The notes beneath the pieces were generated by a model. It saw nothing but the letters and a program-made list of their open reading frames with translations, was not told the DNA's origin and searched no databases. A stretch of 64,000 nt of DNA, from contig NZ_LN831029.1 of assembly GCF_001457475.1 (NCBI RefSeq), forward strand, positions 4,712,001 to 4,776,000. The letters run 5' to 3'. Positions 56,310 through 63,881 of this stretch are shown piece after piece. The position numbers and the translations under genes are program-made. The stretch's first letter is position 1, and every line of letters begins with the position of its first letter. This DNA is from Achromobacter xylosoxidans (GTDB lineage Bacteria > Pseudomonadota > Gammaproteobacteria > Burkholderiales > Burkholderiaceae_B).

Positions 56310-56797
56310 GGTGTCCCTTGCGAAATTTGCACGATGGCCTTCGATGACAGGCGGGTCGGAATCCAGTTCTTGTCCGTCCCGGGCAACATGGCAATCAGGG
56401 CCTGGAAGGTCGACAGCACCGGCCAGTCGTCCACCTTGAAAGCCATGGTGACCGTGGCGCACGTCGCCGTCTTGCCCTCCGCCCCCTCCCAGGAACATTG
56501 CGCATTGGTGGTCGAGCATGCCACCGCCGATCCGGCGCCGAACACGCTCATCGCCGCCGCACAGGCCACGGTCGGCACGTCCGCCTGGCCGGCAAAGCGC
56601 GCATGGACCGCCGCGCGCGCGCCTTCGGACGCGGCCGATGCCAATTGCTGCTGCATCCAGAACAGCACGCCATAGCCGACCACGGCGCAGACGAACATCA
56701 GCAGCATGGTCACCGTCAGCGAAAACTCGAGCGTGGCGATGCCGCGTTGGACACGCCGGCGGCCGCGGGGCTCATCGGGATCGCGGTGCCTGTCCAT
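56306..56797 (-). CDS. tadE: TadE-like minor pseudopilin
   Basis: 163-residue TadE-family protein. A charged start is followed by QRGIATLEFSLTVTMLLMFVCAVVGYGVLFWM, a pseudopilin-like segment with Glu at the +5-like position, and then a periplasmic part with four cysteines (ACAAAM, VACST, AQCSW, TCATV) that may form disulfides. Prepilin peptidase cleavage after RG is expected. Start ATG 56797 is preferred over 56821. A related TadE-like frame lies just upstream. Confidence 0.87.
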   Translation of the reverse strand: MDRHRDPDEPRGRRRVQRGIATLEFSLTVTMLLMFVCAVVGYGVLFWMQQQLASAASEGARAAVHARFAGQADVPTVACAAAMSVFGAGSAVACSTTNAQCSWEGAEGKTATCATVTMAFKVDDWPVLSTFQALIAMLPGTDKNWIPTRLSSKAIVQISQGTP

Positions 56798-56798
56798 G

Positions 56799-57278
56799 TC
56801 AATTGCTCCCGTCCAGCGCATTGCCCAGGTGGACCGTGGCGCGGGCCGTCAACACACTCGAAGGCGGCATCAGGGCCTGGGCCAGCAACGGCAGATTGGG
56901 GATCAGCGGGTTGGCGCCATAGGGGTAGCTGACCGTGACTTCGATCTGGTCGGCGCTCAACGGCAAGCCGCTGCAGGTGCCCCCGCCGGTGCTGCTGAGC
57001 GTGCCGCCGGGGCCGCACACCGCCACCGCCACCGCGGCCGAGGACATGGCGGTGATCCAGCCCGAGCGATCCAGCGCCGTATCGCGGCCGGCATTGGCCC
57101 GCACCGTAAGGGACGCGGCGCCCGGCTGCCACTGCAGGACCTTGCGGGCGCCGTCCTGCGCCGCCAGGGTGACTGAATGCTGGGCGGTGAAGACCAGTGC
57201 GTACGTCAGGATCGCGTAGAACACCAGGAAAAACACCACGAATACCAGGCCGAATTCAAGGGAATAAGCGCCACGCTG
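56799..57278 (-). CDS. Second TadE-like pseudopilin, start codon not identifiable
   Basis: The frame encodes QRGAYSLEFGLVFVVFFLVFYAILTY and a periplasmic part ending TVHLGNALDGSN, a TadE-like pseudopilin of about 160 residues. The region of homology begins near 57278, inside the prepilin peptidase gene in another frame. No ATG, GTG or TTG lies within about 50 codons before it; the first in-frame GTG (57239) would cut into the hydrophobic helix. The frame itself is open back to 57899. A frameshift, a rare start codon or fusion by slippage are possible. The left boundary of homology is given as the start. Confidence 0.7.
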   Translation of the reverse strand, partial: QRGAYSLEFGLVFVVFFLVFYAILTYALVFTAQHSVTLAAQDGARKVLQWQPGAASLTVRANAGRDTALDRSGWITAMSSAAVAVAVCGPGGTLSSTGGGTCSGLPLSADQIEVTVSYPYGANPLIPNLPLLAQALMPPSSVLTARATVHLGNALDGSN

Positions 57279-57757
57279 AGCGCGGCAACGCCCAGATAGG
57301 CGCCGTACGGCGTCTGGCGGGCCCGAAGCGGCAGCGCCCGGCTTCGGGAAAGAAACAGGTACGACAAGGCATGCAGGCCGGCCAGCAGGCTGGCGGCCAC
57401 CAACGTCATCACCAGCGGCGCGAAGCCCGCCAGCAATCCGAGGATGGCGATCGCCTTGACGTCGCCCGCGCCCATCAGGCGCCGGCTCCAGAGCGGAAAG
57501 AACGGCAAGGCCAGCGCGAATCCGGCCAATGCCATGGGCCAGCCGGCCCAGCGCGGCGGATACCCCCATGCCGGCGCCAGCCATGCCGCCAGCAGCCACA
57601 GCGCCTGTCCCGCGAAGCCCGCGACGATAAGCGTGTTGGGTACGCGGCGATAGCGCAGATCGGTGTATATCAACACCAGATTCCAGCATGCGAACAACAG
57701 CCACCACAGCACTTCCCCTGGATACAAGGCAGGACCTTCCGACGGTTTCGGTTTCAA
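57206..57757 (-). CDS. tadV: TadV/CpaA prepilin peptidase
   Basis: 183-residue membrane aspartic protease that cleaves Flp and the TadE pseudopilins. The two catalytic aspartates are seen in LIYTDLRYRRVPN and MGAGDVKAIAILGLL, and there are about five membrane spans. The start is uncertain: TTG 57757, or TTG 57727 with GGAAGG 7 bases upstream. The C-terminus after GAYLGVAALS is unusual (SWCFSWCSTRS) and overlaps the second TadE-like frame. The 187-bp gap to flp has GC-rich hairpins (for example GGCC-GAAGGCCCC-GGCC near 57925-57945) that may attenuate transcription beyond flp. Confidence 0.87.
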   Translation of the reverse strand: MKPKPSEGPALYPGEVLWWLLFACWNLVLIYTDLRYRRVPNTLIVAGFAGQALWLLAAWLAPAWGYPPRWAGWPMALAGFALALPFFPLWSRRLMGAGDVKAIAILGLLAGFAPLVMTLVAASLLAGLHALSYLFLSRSRALPLRARQTPYGAYLGVAALSVALIPLNSAWYSWCFSWCSTRS

Positions 57758-57944
57758 TGCGGCAATACATGGTCGCGCGGCCCCCGGGAGCCGATGCGCG
57801 CAACGCCGTCAATCCACAACCGCCCGAAATCGCCGCGCGGGAAGTGTTGCCAACATCAGCTCCGCGCCAGGCGGGGCGGGGACCCGGCCTTCCGCGCATG
57901 CCTGGCTGGGACCAGGCCCGTCGGATCGGCCGGGGCCTTCGGCC

Positions 57945-58121
57945 TCACGTGGACGCGGCGGCCAGCTTTGCTTGCAGCGACGTGAACAGGTCGCCGAGCG
58001 CGCCCGTGAATGTCGCCAAAGCCGCTACCAGCGCCACCGCGATGGTGCCCGCGATCAGGCCGTATTCCAGGGCGGTGATGCCTTCTTCTTCGTTCCAGAA
58101 CTGCGCAAGTTTCGCTTTCAT
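57945..58121 (-). CDS. flp: Flp major pilin subunit
   Basis: 58-residue type IVc pilin. Prepilin cleavage is expected between G14 and I15 of EEG-ITALEYGLIAG; Glu and Tyr at +5 and +6 of the mature protein are the Flp hallmark. A single hydrophobic helix makes up most of the mature pilin. Start ATG 58121 has AGGAG 6 bases upstream; a longer frame to 58217 is rejected. It is the first gene of the tad operon. Confidence 0.94.
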   Translation of the reverse strand: MKAKLAQFWNEEEGITALEYGLIAGTIAVALVAALATFTGALGDLFTSLQAKLAAAST

Positions 58122-58266
58122 GTCGAGCTCCTGAGGTCTCGCTTGATAATCGAGCCATGCCGCGGGGCGGCGCTGGCCCCCTAAACCCGGTGCAACCGGC
58201 GCGCTGGCATGTTCCACGCCCGCGCGCTTCCGGGGTACTCAGGCCGCAAAGGCCCTTGACTCACCC

Positions 58267-59097
58267 TCAACCCGGCCCCAGCGTGGAGCCGGGCGCCCTG
58301 CCCCCCTCCACCGCCGGCGCCGATTCAATGATCGAATCGATACGTTGCGCAAGGCGCGCGCGGAAACGGCGCGAGGCCCGCTGCAAATGCCAACGCATCA
58401 CCAGCAGCATGACCGCCGACAGCGCGAACGCGATATACGGCAGCATCACCCCGCCGATCTGCATGCTGGAGAATTCGCGCGGCGTGGTGCAGACCACCGT
58501 GCCGGCCGCCACGCCCGTGTAATGCATGCCGCACACCGCCACCGCCATCAAAATGGCCGCGGCGGCGCGCTGAAACTCATTCTGCGTGTTGAAGGCCAGC
58601 CACAATGCGGCTGACGCGGCAATAACCGCTATGAGCACCGATAAAACCACCATCGGCAGATTCCACATGAATACCGCCGGCATGCGCATGGCGCTGATGC
58701 CCACATAATGCATGGCCGCCACGCCGAGACCGGCGGCCAGGCCGCCCACCAGGCAGCGCGTAAATGTGAAACGGTCGCGGCCGACATACCAGAAGGCCCA
58801 GCCGGAAAAACCGGCGGCCACCAGGAAACTGAGCGCCGTCAATCCCGTCTGGTAACCCACCTCGAACGGCAGCTGCTGCGCCTGCATGCCGATGAAATGC
58901 ATGCTCCAGATACCCACCCCGCCCATCGCCAGCGCGCCGATGATGATGTAACCGATGCGGATCTCGCCGTCCCGCGTTTCCGCCCGGATGCCCACCGCGG
59001 CCAGCAAGGCGACGTAGGAGCCGAGGACCGCGATCAGGAACGACAGCGCCACCAGCCCGGCATGGAACGACAGCGGAACGATATCGCCCGGGTTCAT
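58267..59097 (-). CDS. MHYT domain integral membrane sensor protein
   Basis: 276 residues with about seven membrane spans. Three MHYT-type motifs (MHFIG, MHYVG, MHYTG) lie near the outer ends of helices and are proposed to bind copper and sense O2, CO or NO. Unlike many family members there is no GGDEF or EAL domain; the C-terminus is a short Arg-rich tail. It may act as an orphan sensor or be related to the tad pilus by position only. Start ATG 59097 is chosen over 59148. Confidence 0.9.
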   Translation of the reverse strand: MNPGDIVPLSFHAGLVALSFLIAVLGSYVALLAAVGIRAETRDGEIRIGYIIIGALAMGGVGIWSMHFIGMQAQQLPFEVGYQTGLTALSFLVAAGFSGWAFWYVGRDRFTFTRCLVGGLAAGLGVAAMHYVGISAMRMPAVFMWNLPMVVLSVLIAVIAASAALWLAFNTQNEFQRAAAAILMAVAVCGMHYTGVAAGTVVCTTPREFSSMQIGGVMLPYIAFALSAVMLLVMRWHLQRASRRFRARLAQRIDSIIESAPAVEGGRAPGSTLGPG

Positions 59098-59590
59098 GCG
59101 CGGCCCCTGTGAGCCGGCCGCCGGCAGACGCATCTCGCGGGCCGGCATACGACGATTCTGTGGCGGTCATCCTGGTCCATCTTGCGGACTCCCGAAAGCC
59201 TGTAAACCCGATGTGTTTTGAAACGTTTATATAGTCTTATCTATTAACAATTAATACACATCAGGGTTTATACCAGTATTCGCAATGCTGCGACAGCTTA
59301 CTTGTAACGAATACCCGGAAATTAGCCAGCTTCATTTTCAAATACCCCGGAAAACCCTCGATCAGGCGCCGTCCGGATTGCCTTCCATTGCGCGCTGTTG
59401 TTATATCCACGTTTCCGGCCAGTCACAATGAAATAATTTGTCATTGGCTTGCCGCGCTGGCAACATACCGCCTGAACGACGCGCACGGTTTAACTCCTTA
59501 TAAAGCGGCCCCATTCAGTCACGCCCTTATTCAGGTATTTATCTTCGGCCTGTTTAAACGGCGTCAGCGGCAAACGAGAGACCACCAGGC
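59098..59590. other. Long AT-rich intergenic region before the TpsB gene
   Basis: Nearly 500 bp without a convincing gene. 59210-59560 is clearly more AT-rich than the surroundings (TTTATATAGTCTTATCTATT, ACAATTAATACACAT). A 68-codon frame (59388-59594) is present but has no recognised similarity. It probably holds the promoters of the divergent MHYT and TpsB genes. AT-rich upstream DNA of this kind is often bound by H-NS-like silencers. Confidence 0.5.
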
Positions 59591-61300
59591 ATGAGACGTA
59601 CGCTTCCCGCAAGTCCGCTTTCCCTTGCCCTTTTCTGCATGCTGGCCGCCGTCGGCGCGGCGCGGGCCGACGGCCCCTTGCGCGGCAATCCGGTCGATGC
59701 CATGCCGCAGATCGAACGGCCGCCCGGCGCCACCCAGCCTCCCCCGGTGGTACAGGCCGCCACGCCGGAACAACTGGCGCTGCAGGCGCGGCTGGCGCAA
59801 CGCATCGTGCCCCGGCATTTCGATGTCACGGGCGTGCACGAAATGCCGTTCGAGGAGGTTTCCGCCCTGCTCGCGCCGCTCTCGGGCAAGGAGATCAGCC
59901 TGGGCGAACTGGTGCAGCAGGTCGACAAGATCACGCAGTTGTACCGCGACCGCGGCTATCCGCTGTCGTTCGCGCTGGTCCAGAACCAGAGCTTCGCCAA
60001 CGGGCTGGTGGTCGTCACCGTGGTCGAAGGCTATATCGGCACGGTGCGCATCGAAGGCGATATCGGCAACGCCCAGGACCGGCTGGAATCGTTGGCCGAG
60101 CCGCTCAAGCAGGAGAAACCGCTGAAGCAGGCCACGCTGGAGCGCGTGCTGAACCTGATGCGGACCGTGCCGGGCGTGAAGTTCACGCCTTCGCTGGACC
60201 TGCCGCGGCGCGCCGACGGCGCCACCGAACTGGTGCTGGCCGCCTCGCGTCAGCCGGTCAGCCTGACCGGCGGCGTGGCCGACCTGGGCACCGGCATGCA
60301 ACCCCTGGTGAACGCCGCCACCAACAGCCTCACGCCGCTGGGCGAGCAGGTCAAGCTGACGGCGTCGATACCGTTCAATACCGACGACGTCAAATACGTG
60401 TCCGGCGAGATCCGCGTGCCGCTGGGCAACGACGGCCTGGCCGTCAAGGTGGACGGCTATCACTATGACGCGCGGCCCGAGGACGAGGCGATCGAGTACC
60501 TGGGCTTCAATCGCCGGGTCAAGAACGACCGCATCGGCATCGGCGTCAGCTATCCGTTCCTGTTGAACAACACCCGTTCGCTGACCGGCACGCTGGGCGT
60601 CTACGCCGCCAACTCCAAGGATCGCTACGAAGCCAAGAATTCCGATCGCTGGCTGCAGCAGGATTCGCAGGTGCGCGCCGCCAACCTCGAAATGCGCTAT
60701 ATCCAGGTGTCGGAATCCATGACGACCGACGTGACACTGGGCGTGGCCAAGGGCTTCGATGCGGCCGGCGCGAAGAAGGAGATCAGCACCAACTATGGCT
60801 ATTCCGCCGTTCCCGTCCTCGACCTGGATTTCACGCGCTACAACCTGAACGCCAAGCAGACCTTCGCCCTGCCGGCCCAGTTCGGCCTGACCCTGTCTGG
60901 CGCGGCCCAGTATTCCAGCAACATCCTGCCGTCGTCGGAGCAAGTGTCGTACGGCAGCTGGCGCTACGCGATGGGCTATCCGCAGGGCGAGCAAAGTGGC
61001 GACAAGGGCGTGGGGGTTTCCGCCGAAGTCAATCGCCGCTTCGGCATCGGCTGGGAATATCTGACGAATGTGCAGCCTTACGCGCTGATCGACTATGCGC
61101 GCACCTGGTACAACAATTCAGGCTTGCAGCAATTGAATCAGCGTCACCTTTCCTCGGTGGCGCTGGGACTGCGCTTTACCGACGACAAGTACTACCTGTT
61201 CGATTTCAATGTGGCCAAGCCTATCGGTTCGGCGACGGTGAACAACGACCGCGACCTGCGCTTCAACGCCAATTACTCGCTGTATTACGACGCATTCTGA
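59591..61300 (+). CDS. ShlB/FhaC family TpsB-type outer-membrane transporter
   Basis: 569 residues. A Sec signal (FCMLAAVGAARA) precedes a Pro-rich linker, two POTRA domains (about 75-150 and 150-225; FEEVSALLAPLSGKEISLGELVQQVDK, YRDRGYPLS, VVEGYIGTVRIEG) and a 16-strand barrel ending in phenylalanine. TpsB proteins secrete a large TpsA exoprotein, but no TpsA gene lies in this window. The loop-6 motif that is usually VRGY/F seems to read AMGY (M461) before PQGEQSGDKG, so the near-invariant arginine may be missing. A strong terminator follows. Confidence 0.88.
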   Translation: MRRTLPASPLSLALFCMLAAVGAARADGPLRGNPVDAMPQIERPPGATQPPPVVQAATPEQLALQARLAQRIVPRHFDVTGVHEMPFEEVSALLAPLSGKEISLGELVQQVDKITQLYRDRGYPLSFALVQNQSFANGLVVVTVVEGYIGTVRIEGDIGNAQDRLESLAEPLKQEKPLKQATLERVLNLMRTVPGVKFTPSLDLPRRADGATELVLAASRQPVSLTGGVADLGTGMQPLVNAATNSLTPLGEQVKLTASIPFNTDDVKYVSGEIRVPLGNDGLAVKVDGYHYDARPEDEAIEYLGFNRRVKNDRIGIGVSYPFLLNNTRSLTGTLGVYAANSKDRYEAKNSDRWLQQDSQVRAANLEMRYIQVSESMTTDVTLGVAKGFDAAGAKKEISTNYGYSAVPVLDLDFTRYNLNAKQTFALPAQFGLTLSGAAQYSSNILPSSEQVSYGSWRYAMGYPQGEQSGDKGVGVSAEVNRRFGIGWEYLTNVQPYALIDYARTWYNNSGLQQLNQRHLSSVALGLRFTDDKYYLFDFNVAKPIGSATVNNDRDLRFNANYSLYYDAF

Positions 61301-61342
61301 TTGGGCATCCATACCTGGGGGTCCATATACCCGCCCGCCACC

Positions 61343-61369
61343 ACGCCTGTTTCGACAGGCGTTTTTTTT
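61343..61369 (+). terminator. Rho-independent terminator of the TpsB gene
   Basis: Perfect 8-bp stem ACGCCTGT/ACAGGCGT with a TTCG loop and eight T, 42 bp after the stop. It separates the TpsB gene from the repeat lipoprotein gene. Confidence 0.95.
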
Positions 61370-61387
61370 GGCCTGTTCCATACACCG

Positions 61388-61439
61388 CGTTACGTAACGT
61401 GGCCCGTAACGTAACGGCTGTTACCCCCTTCGGCGTAAC
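61388..61439. promoter_or_regulatory. Cluster of six GTAAC/GTTAC boxes
   Basis: Within 52 bp there are six GTAAC or GTTAC pentamers (61389, 61394, 61406, 61411, 61420, 61435). The first two form the 12-bp perfect palindrome CGTTACGTAACG, the next two a tandem direct repeat, and the last two an inverted pair with a 10-bp gap. It lies about 220 bp upstream of the repeat lipoprotein and looks like a multi-site operator. The remaining AT-rich DNA to 61658 probably holds the promoter. Confidence 0.55.
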
Positions 61440-61658
61440 ATTCGCAGGTCAGGCGTGATCGTAAAAATGGGGGATTCAAAACATTGGTACAAACCCTCTA
61501 ATATACAAATAACACATTGATTTAAAAGGATTTTTTAAGGAAAGAAAAATACCTCGCCACGTTGCCGGACGGCATTCGGAAAATATTGGCACGGTTTATG
61601 CATGTAGGGATGTATCGGGCAGTTTCGACGCCTGACACTTCCCCCACAGGAGCTCGCC

Positions 61659-63257
61659 ATGAATGCCAAGATTGAAACGCAGCGCGTACAACGTATTCTG
61701 ACCTCCACCGTCATGGCGGCCGCTCTGATGAGCGCGCTGGCCGCATGCGGCGGCGGTGGTGGTGGCCACAAGAGTTCGGCTTCCCTGCCCGGCACGAATA
61801 TTCCCACCAATCCCGGCGGTCCGAATAACCCGAACAACCCGAATAATCCGAACAACCCGACCGATCCGGTCACGACCGGCTTGCTGCAGACCACGCTCGG
61901 CAATACCGGCGGCGCCGTCGACAATACGCTGCCGTTAAATCTGGGCACCACGCTGGGCGGCGTCGGCAAGGCGCTGGATCCCACCGTCAAGCCGGTGGTC
62001 GATACGGTGGTTGGCCTGACGCAGGAGATCGGCGCCACCACCGGCCTGGGCCAACCGGTCGACGGCACCGTCAAGCAGGTCGGCGGACTGGTGCAGGACC
62101 TGGGCACCACGGTCAAAGGCACCGGGCTGCCCGGCGGCCTGAGCAGCGGCGTCGGCGGCCTGGTCGAAGGCCTGGGCAAGACGGTCGCCAGCACCGGCGG
62201 CCTGCTCAATGCCGATCCCAAGAATCCGCAACCGCTGACCACGGTGCTGGGCAATGCCACCAACGCGGTGGGCGCCCTGACCGCCGGCCTGTCCGGCCAG
62301 GGCGGCCTGCTGAACCCCGTGACCCAATTGGTCGGCGGCGTGACCGGCGGCGTGCTGGGGGGACCGTCCAAGCCTTTGCTCGAACCGGCCCTCGGCAACG
62401 TCGGCAAGACCGTCGACAACGTGTTGCCGCTGGGCCTGCAACCGACCCTCGGGGGCATCGGCGCGGCGCTCGACCCGACGGCCAGCCCCCTGGCCGGCAC
62501 GGTGGTCGGCCTGACCCAGCAAGTGGGCGCCACCACCAAGCTGGGCGCGCCGGTCGCCGGCCTGCTCAACACCCTGGGCGGCACCGTCAGCAACCTGGGC
62601 ACGCAATTGCCCGGCGGCAACGTGGCCGGTTTGAATGGCGTGCTGCAAGGCCTGGGCGGCGCGGTCAGCAGTGCCGGCGGCCTGTTGAATGCCACGCCCG
62701 GCAACACCAACCCGCTCGGCAACACGCTGGCCAATGCCACCGGCGCGGTCGCCTCCCTGACCAGTGGCCTGGGCCTGGGCGGCGCGGTGGGCGGCAACAA
62801 CGGCGGCCTGCTCAGCCCGATCACCGGCATCCTGGGTGGCGTGACCGGCGGCGCGGCGGGCGGTAACGGCGGCCTGCTGGCTCCGGTGACCGGCCTGCTC
62901 GGCGGCGTGACCGGCAACCTGGGCGGGGCCACGGGCGGCGCGGCCAACGGCGGCTTGCTGGGGGGCCTGCTGGGCGGCGTGACCGGCGCCACCGGTGGCA
63001 CGGCCGGCGGCGCCGCGGGCGCCAACGGCGGCCTGCTGGGCGGCTTGCTGGGCGGCCTGACGGGCGGCGCGACGGCCAGCGCGGGCGCGGGCGCCAGCGC
63101 CGGTGGCGGCGCCACGGGCACGGCCAGCAACGGCGGCCTGCTCGGCGGCCTGCTGGGCGGCGTGACGGCCGGCGTCAGCGGCGGCGCCAGCACCGGAGGC
63201 ACCACCAACGGCGGCTTGCTGGGCGGCCTGCTCGGCGGCCTGACCGCCAAGAAGTAA
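61659..63257 (+). CDS. Gly/Leu-rich repeat lipoprotein (collagen-like repeat annotation type)
   Basis: 532 residues. A signal with lipobox ALAAC is followed by a poly-Gly run and an Asn/Pro linker (NPNNPNNPNNPTDP). Two homologous blocks follow (about 75-234 and 240-401), each with LGNxGxxVDN, LGGxGxALDP, TVVGLTQ and GGLLNA. The C-terminal 130 residues have four copies of NGGLLGGLLGG(V/L)T, with Gly/Ala/Thr spacers. Such proteins are often annotated as collagen-like, but no regular Gly-X-Y pattern is seen. Start has AGGAG 6 bases upstream. It may be surface-exposed or form beta-helical/amyloid-like layers. The function is unknown. Confidence 0.85.
   Translation: MNAKIETQRVQRILTSTVMAAALMSALAACGGGGGGHKSSASLPGTNIPTNPGGPNNPNNPNNPNNPTDPVTTGLLQTTLGNTGGAVDNTLPLNLGTTLGGVGKALDPTVKPVVDTVVGLTQEIGATTGLGQPVDGTVKQVGGLVQDLGTTVKGTGLPGGLSSGVGGLVEGLGKTVASTGGLLNADPKNPQPLTTVLGNATNAVGALTAGLSGQGGLLNPVTQLVGGVTGGVLGGPSKPLLEPALGNVGKTVDNVLPLGLQPTLGGIGAALDPTASPLAGTVVGLTQQVGATTKLGAPVAGLLNTLGGTVSNLGTQLPGGNVAGLNGVLQGLGGAVSSAGGLLNATPGNTNPLGNTLANATGAVASLTSGLGLGGAVGGNNGGLLSPITGILGGVTGGAAGGNGGLLAPVTGLLGGVTGNLGGATGGAANGGLLGGLLGGVTGATGGTAGGAAGANGGLLGGLLGGLTGGATASAGAGASAGGGATGTASNGGLLGGLLGGVTAGVSGGASTGGTTNGGLLGGLLGGLTAKK
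61881..62861 (+). repeat. Internal tandem duplication in the repeat lipoprotein gene
   Basis: Two units of about 480 bp (61881-62360 and 62376-62861) encode related 160-residue blocks in the same order of motifs. The DNA has diverged, so the duplication is old and both copies were kept in frame. Confidence 0.75.
62946..63245 (+). repeat. Four NGGLLGGLLGG repeat units
   Basis: Short coding repeats at residues 430-442, 456-468, 491-503 and 517-529 of the lipoprotein, each NGGLLGGLLGG(V/L)T, with variable Gly/Ala/Ser spacers. Codon use differs between copies (ttgctggggggcctg against ctgctgggcggcttg), so selection at the protein level is likely, and slippage could change the copy number. Confidence 0.75.
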
Positions 63258-63285
63258 TCGACGGGATCCGTGAGGGAGCGACGCC

Positions 63286-63825
63286 ATGCTGCAACAAGAA
63301 ACCATCGTCCACCACGAGCATGTGACCGTGATGCCTGAATCCCGCAATAGTGACCTGCGTCCCGGAATGCTTGACGATATCGCCCTGATGCTGGGCCGGC
63401 AGTTCGCCGTGTACAACGCGGCGTGCCAGTCGGCCCTGGCGGAGAAACTGGGTATCCCCCTGGCGGATCTGAAAGCGCTGGAACTGGTGATGGAGTTCGA
63501 TGCCCTGCCCACCGGGCAACTGGCCCAGCTGATGGGCATCAGCTCCGGCGGCGCCACCGCCTTGATCAACCGCCTGGAGGCGGCCGGCTATGTGCAACGC
63601 GGCCGCCATCCGCTGGATCGCCGCATGATCGTGATCCGGCCGGTCGAGGAGCAATGCCAGCAACTGGCCCAGGAACGCCAGTGGGTGGCCGAGGCGGTGG
63701 TGTTGATGGCCCGGCGCTACGACGCCGGCGAGCTGGAAGTGGTGCATGCCTTCCTGGCGCAATGTGTCCGCGCCCTGCGGCACGACACGCTGGTCTGGCT
63801 CGAAACCCGCAACGCCCACGACTGA
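63286..63825 (+). CDS. MarR family transcriptional regulator
   Basis: 179 residues. The winged helix core is LPTGQLAQLMGISSGGATALINRLEAAGYVQRGRHPLDRRMIVIRP, with the D-R wing typical of MarR, between dimerisation helices. It starts 28 bp after the repeat lipoprotein, on the same strand, and could be co-transcribed with it and control it. The ligand is unknown. Confidence 0.92.
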   Translation: MLQQETIVHHEHVTVMPESRNSDLRPGMLDDIALMLGRQFAVYNAACQSALAEKLGIPLADLKALELVMEFDALPTGQLAQLMGISSGGATALINRLEAAGYVQRGRHPLDRRMIVIRPVEEQCQQLAQERQWVAEAVVLMARRYDAGELEVVHAFLAQCVRALRHDTLVWLETRNAHD

Positions 63826-63845
63826 GCCGCCCAGGCGCGCGCATG

Positions 63846-63881
63846 CCGCGCCCCGATCCGCCAGGATCGGGGCGCGGTTTT
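63846..63881. terminator. Bidirectional terminator between MarR and the ABC ATPase gene
   Basis: Perfect 14-bp stem CCGCGCCCCGATCC/GGATCGGGGCGCGG with a GCCA loop and TTTT after it on the plus strand. It can end MarR transcripts and, overlapping the stop of the convergent gene, those from the other side. Confidence 0.8.

Noticed and set aside
58122..58266. A sigma54 promoter before flp
   Set aside because: No GG-N10-GC pair with TTGC was found on the minus strand at a plausible distance, although a sigma54 activator gene lies at the end of the locus.
59388..59594. A 68-codon plus-strand frame in the gap before the TpsB gene
   Set aside because: No ribosome site or similarity, and it overlaps the TpsB start; kept only as a note in the gap entry.
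62946..63245. A CRISPR-like array in the regular GGCGGCCTGCTGGGCGGC repeats
   Set aside because: The repeats are in frame, vary in spacing and codons, and encode NGGLLGGLLGG units; there are no unique spacers or cas genes.
61535..63250. A 571-codon minus-strand frame rich in Pro/Ser/Arg opposite the repeat lipoprotein
   Set aside because: It is the antisense of Gly/Thr repeats; the lipoprotein strand has a ribosome site, a signal with lipobox and conserved blocks.
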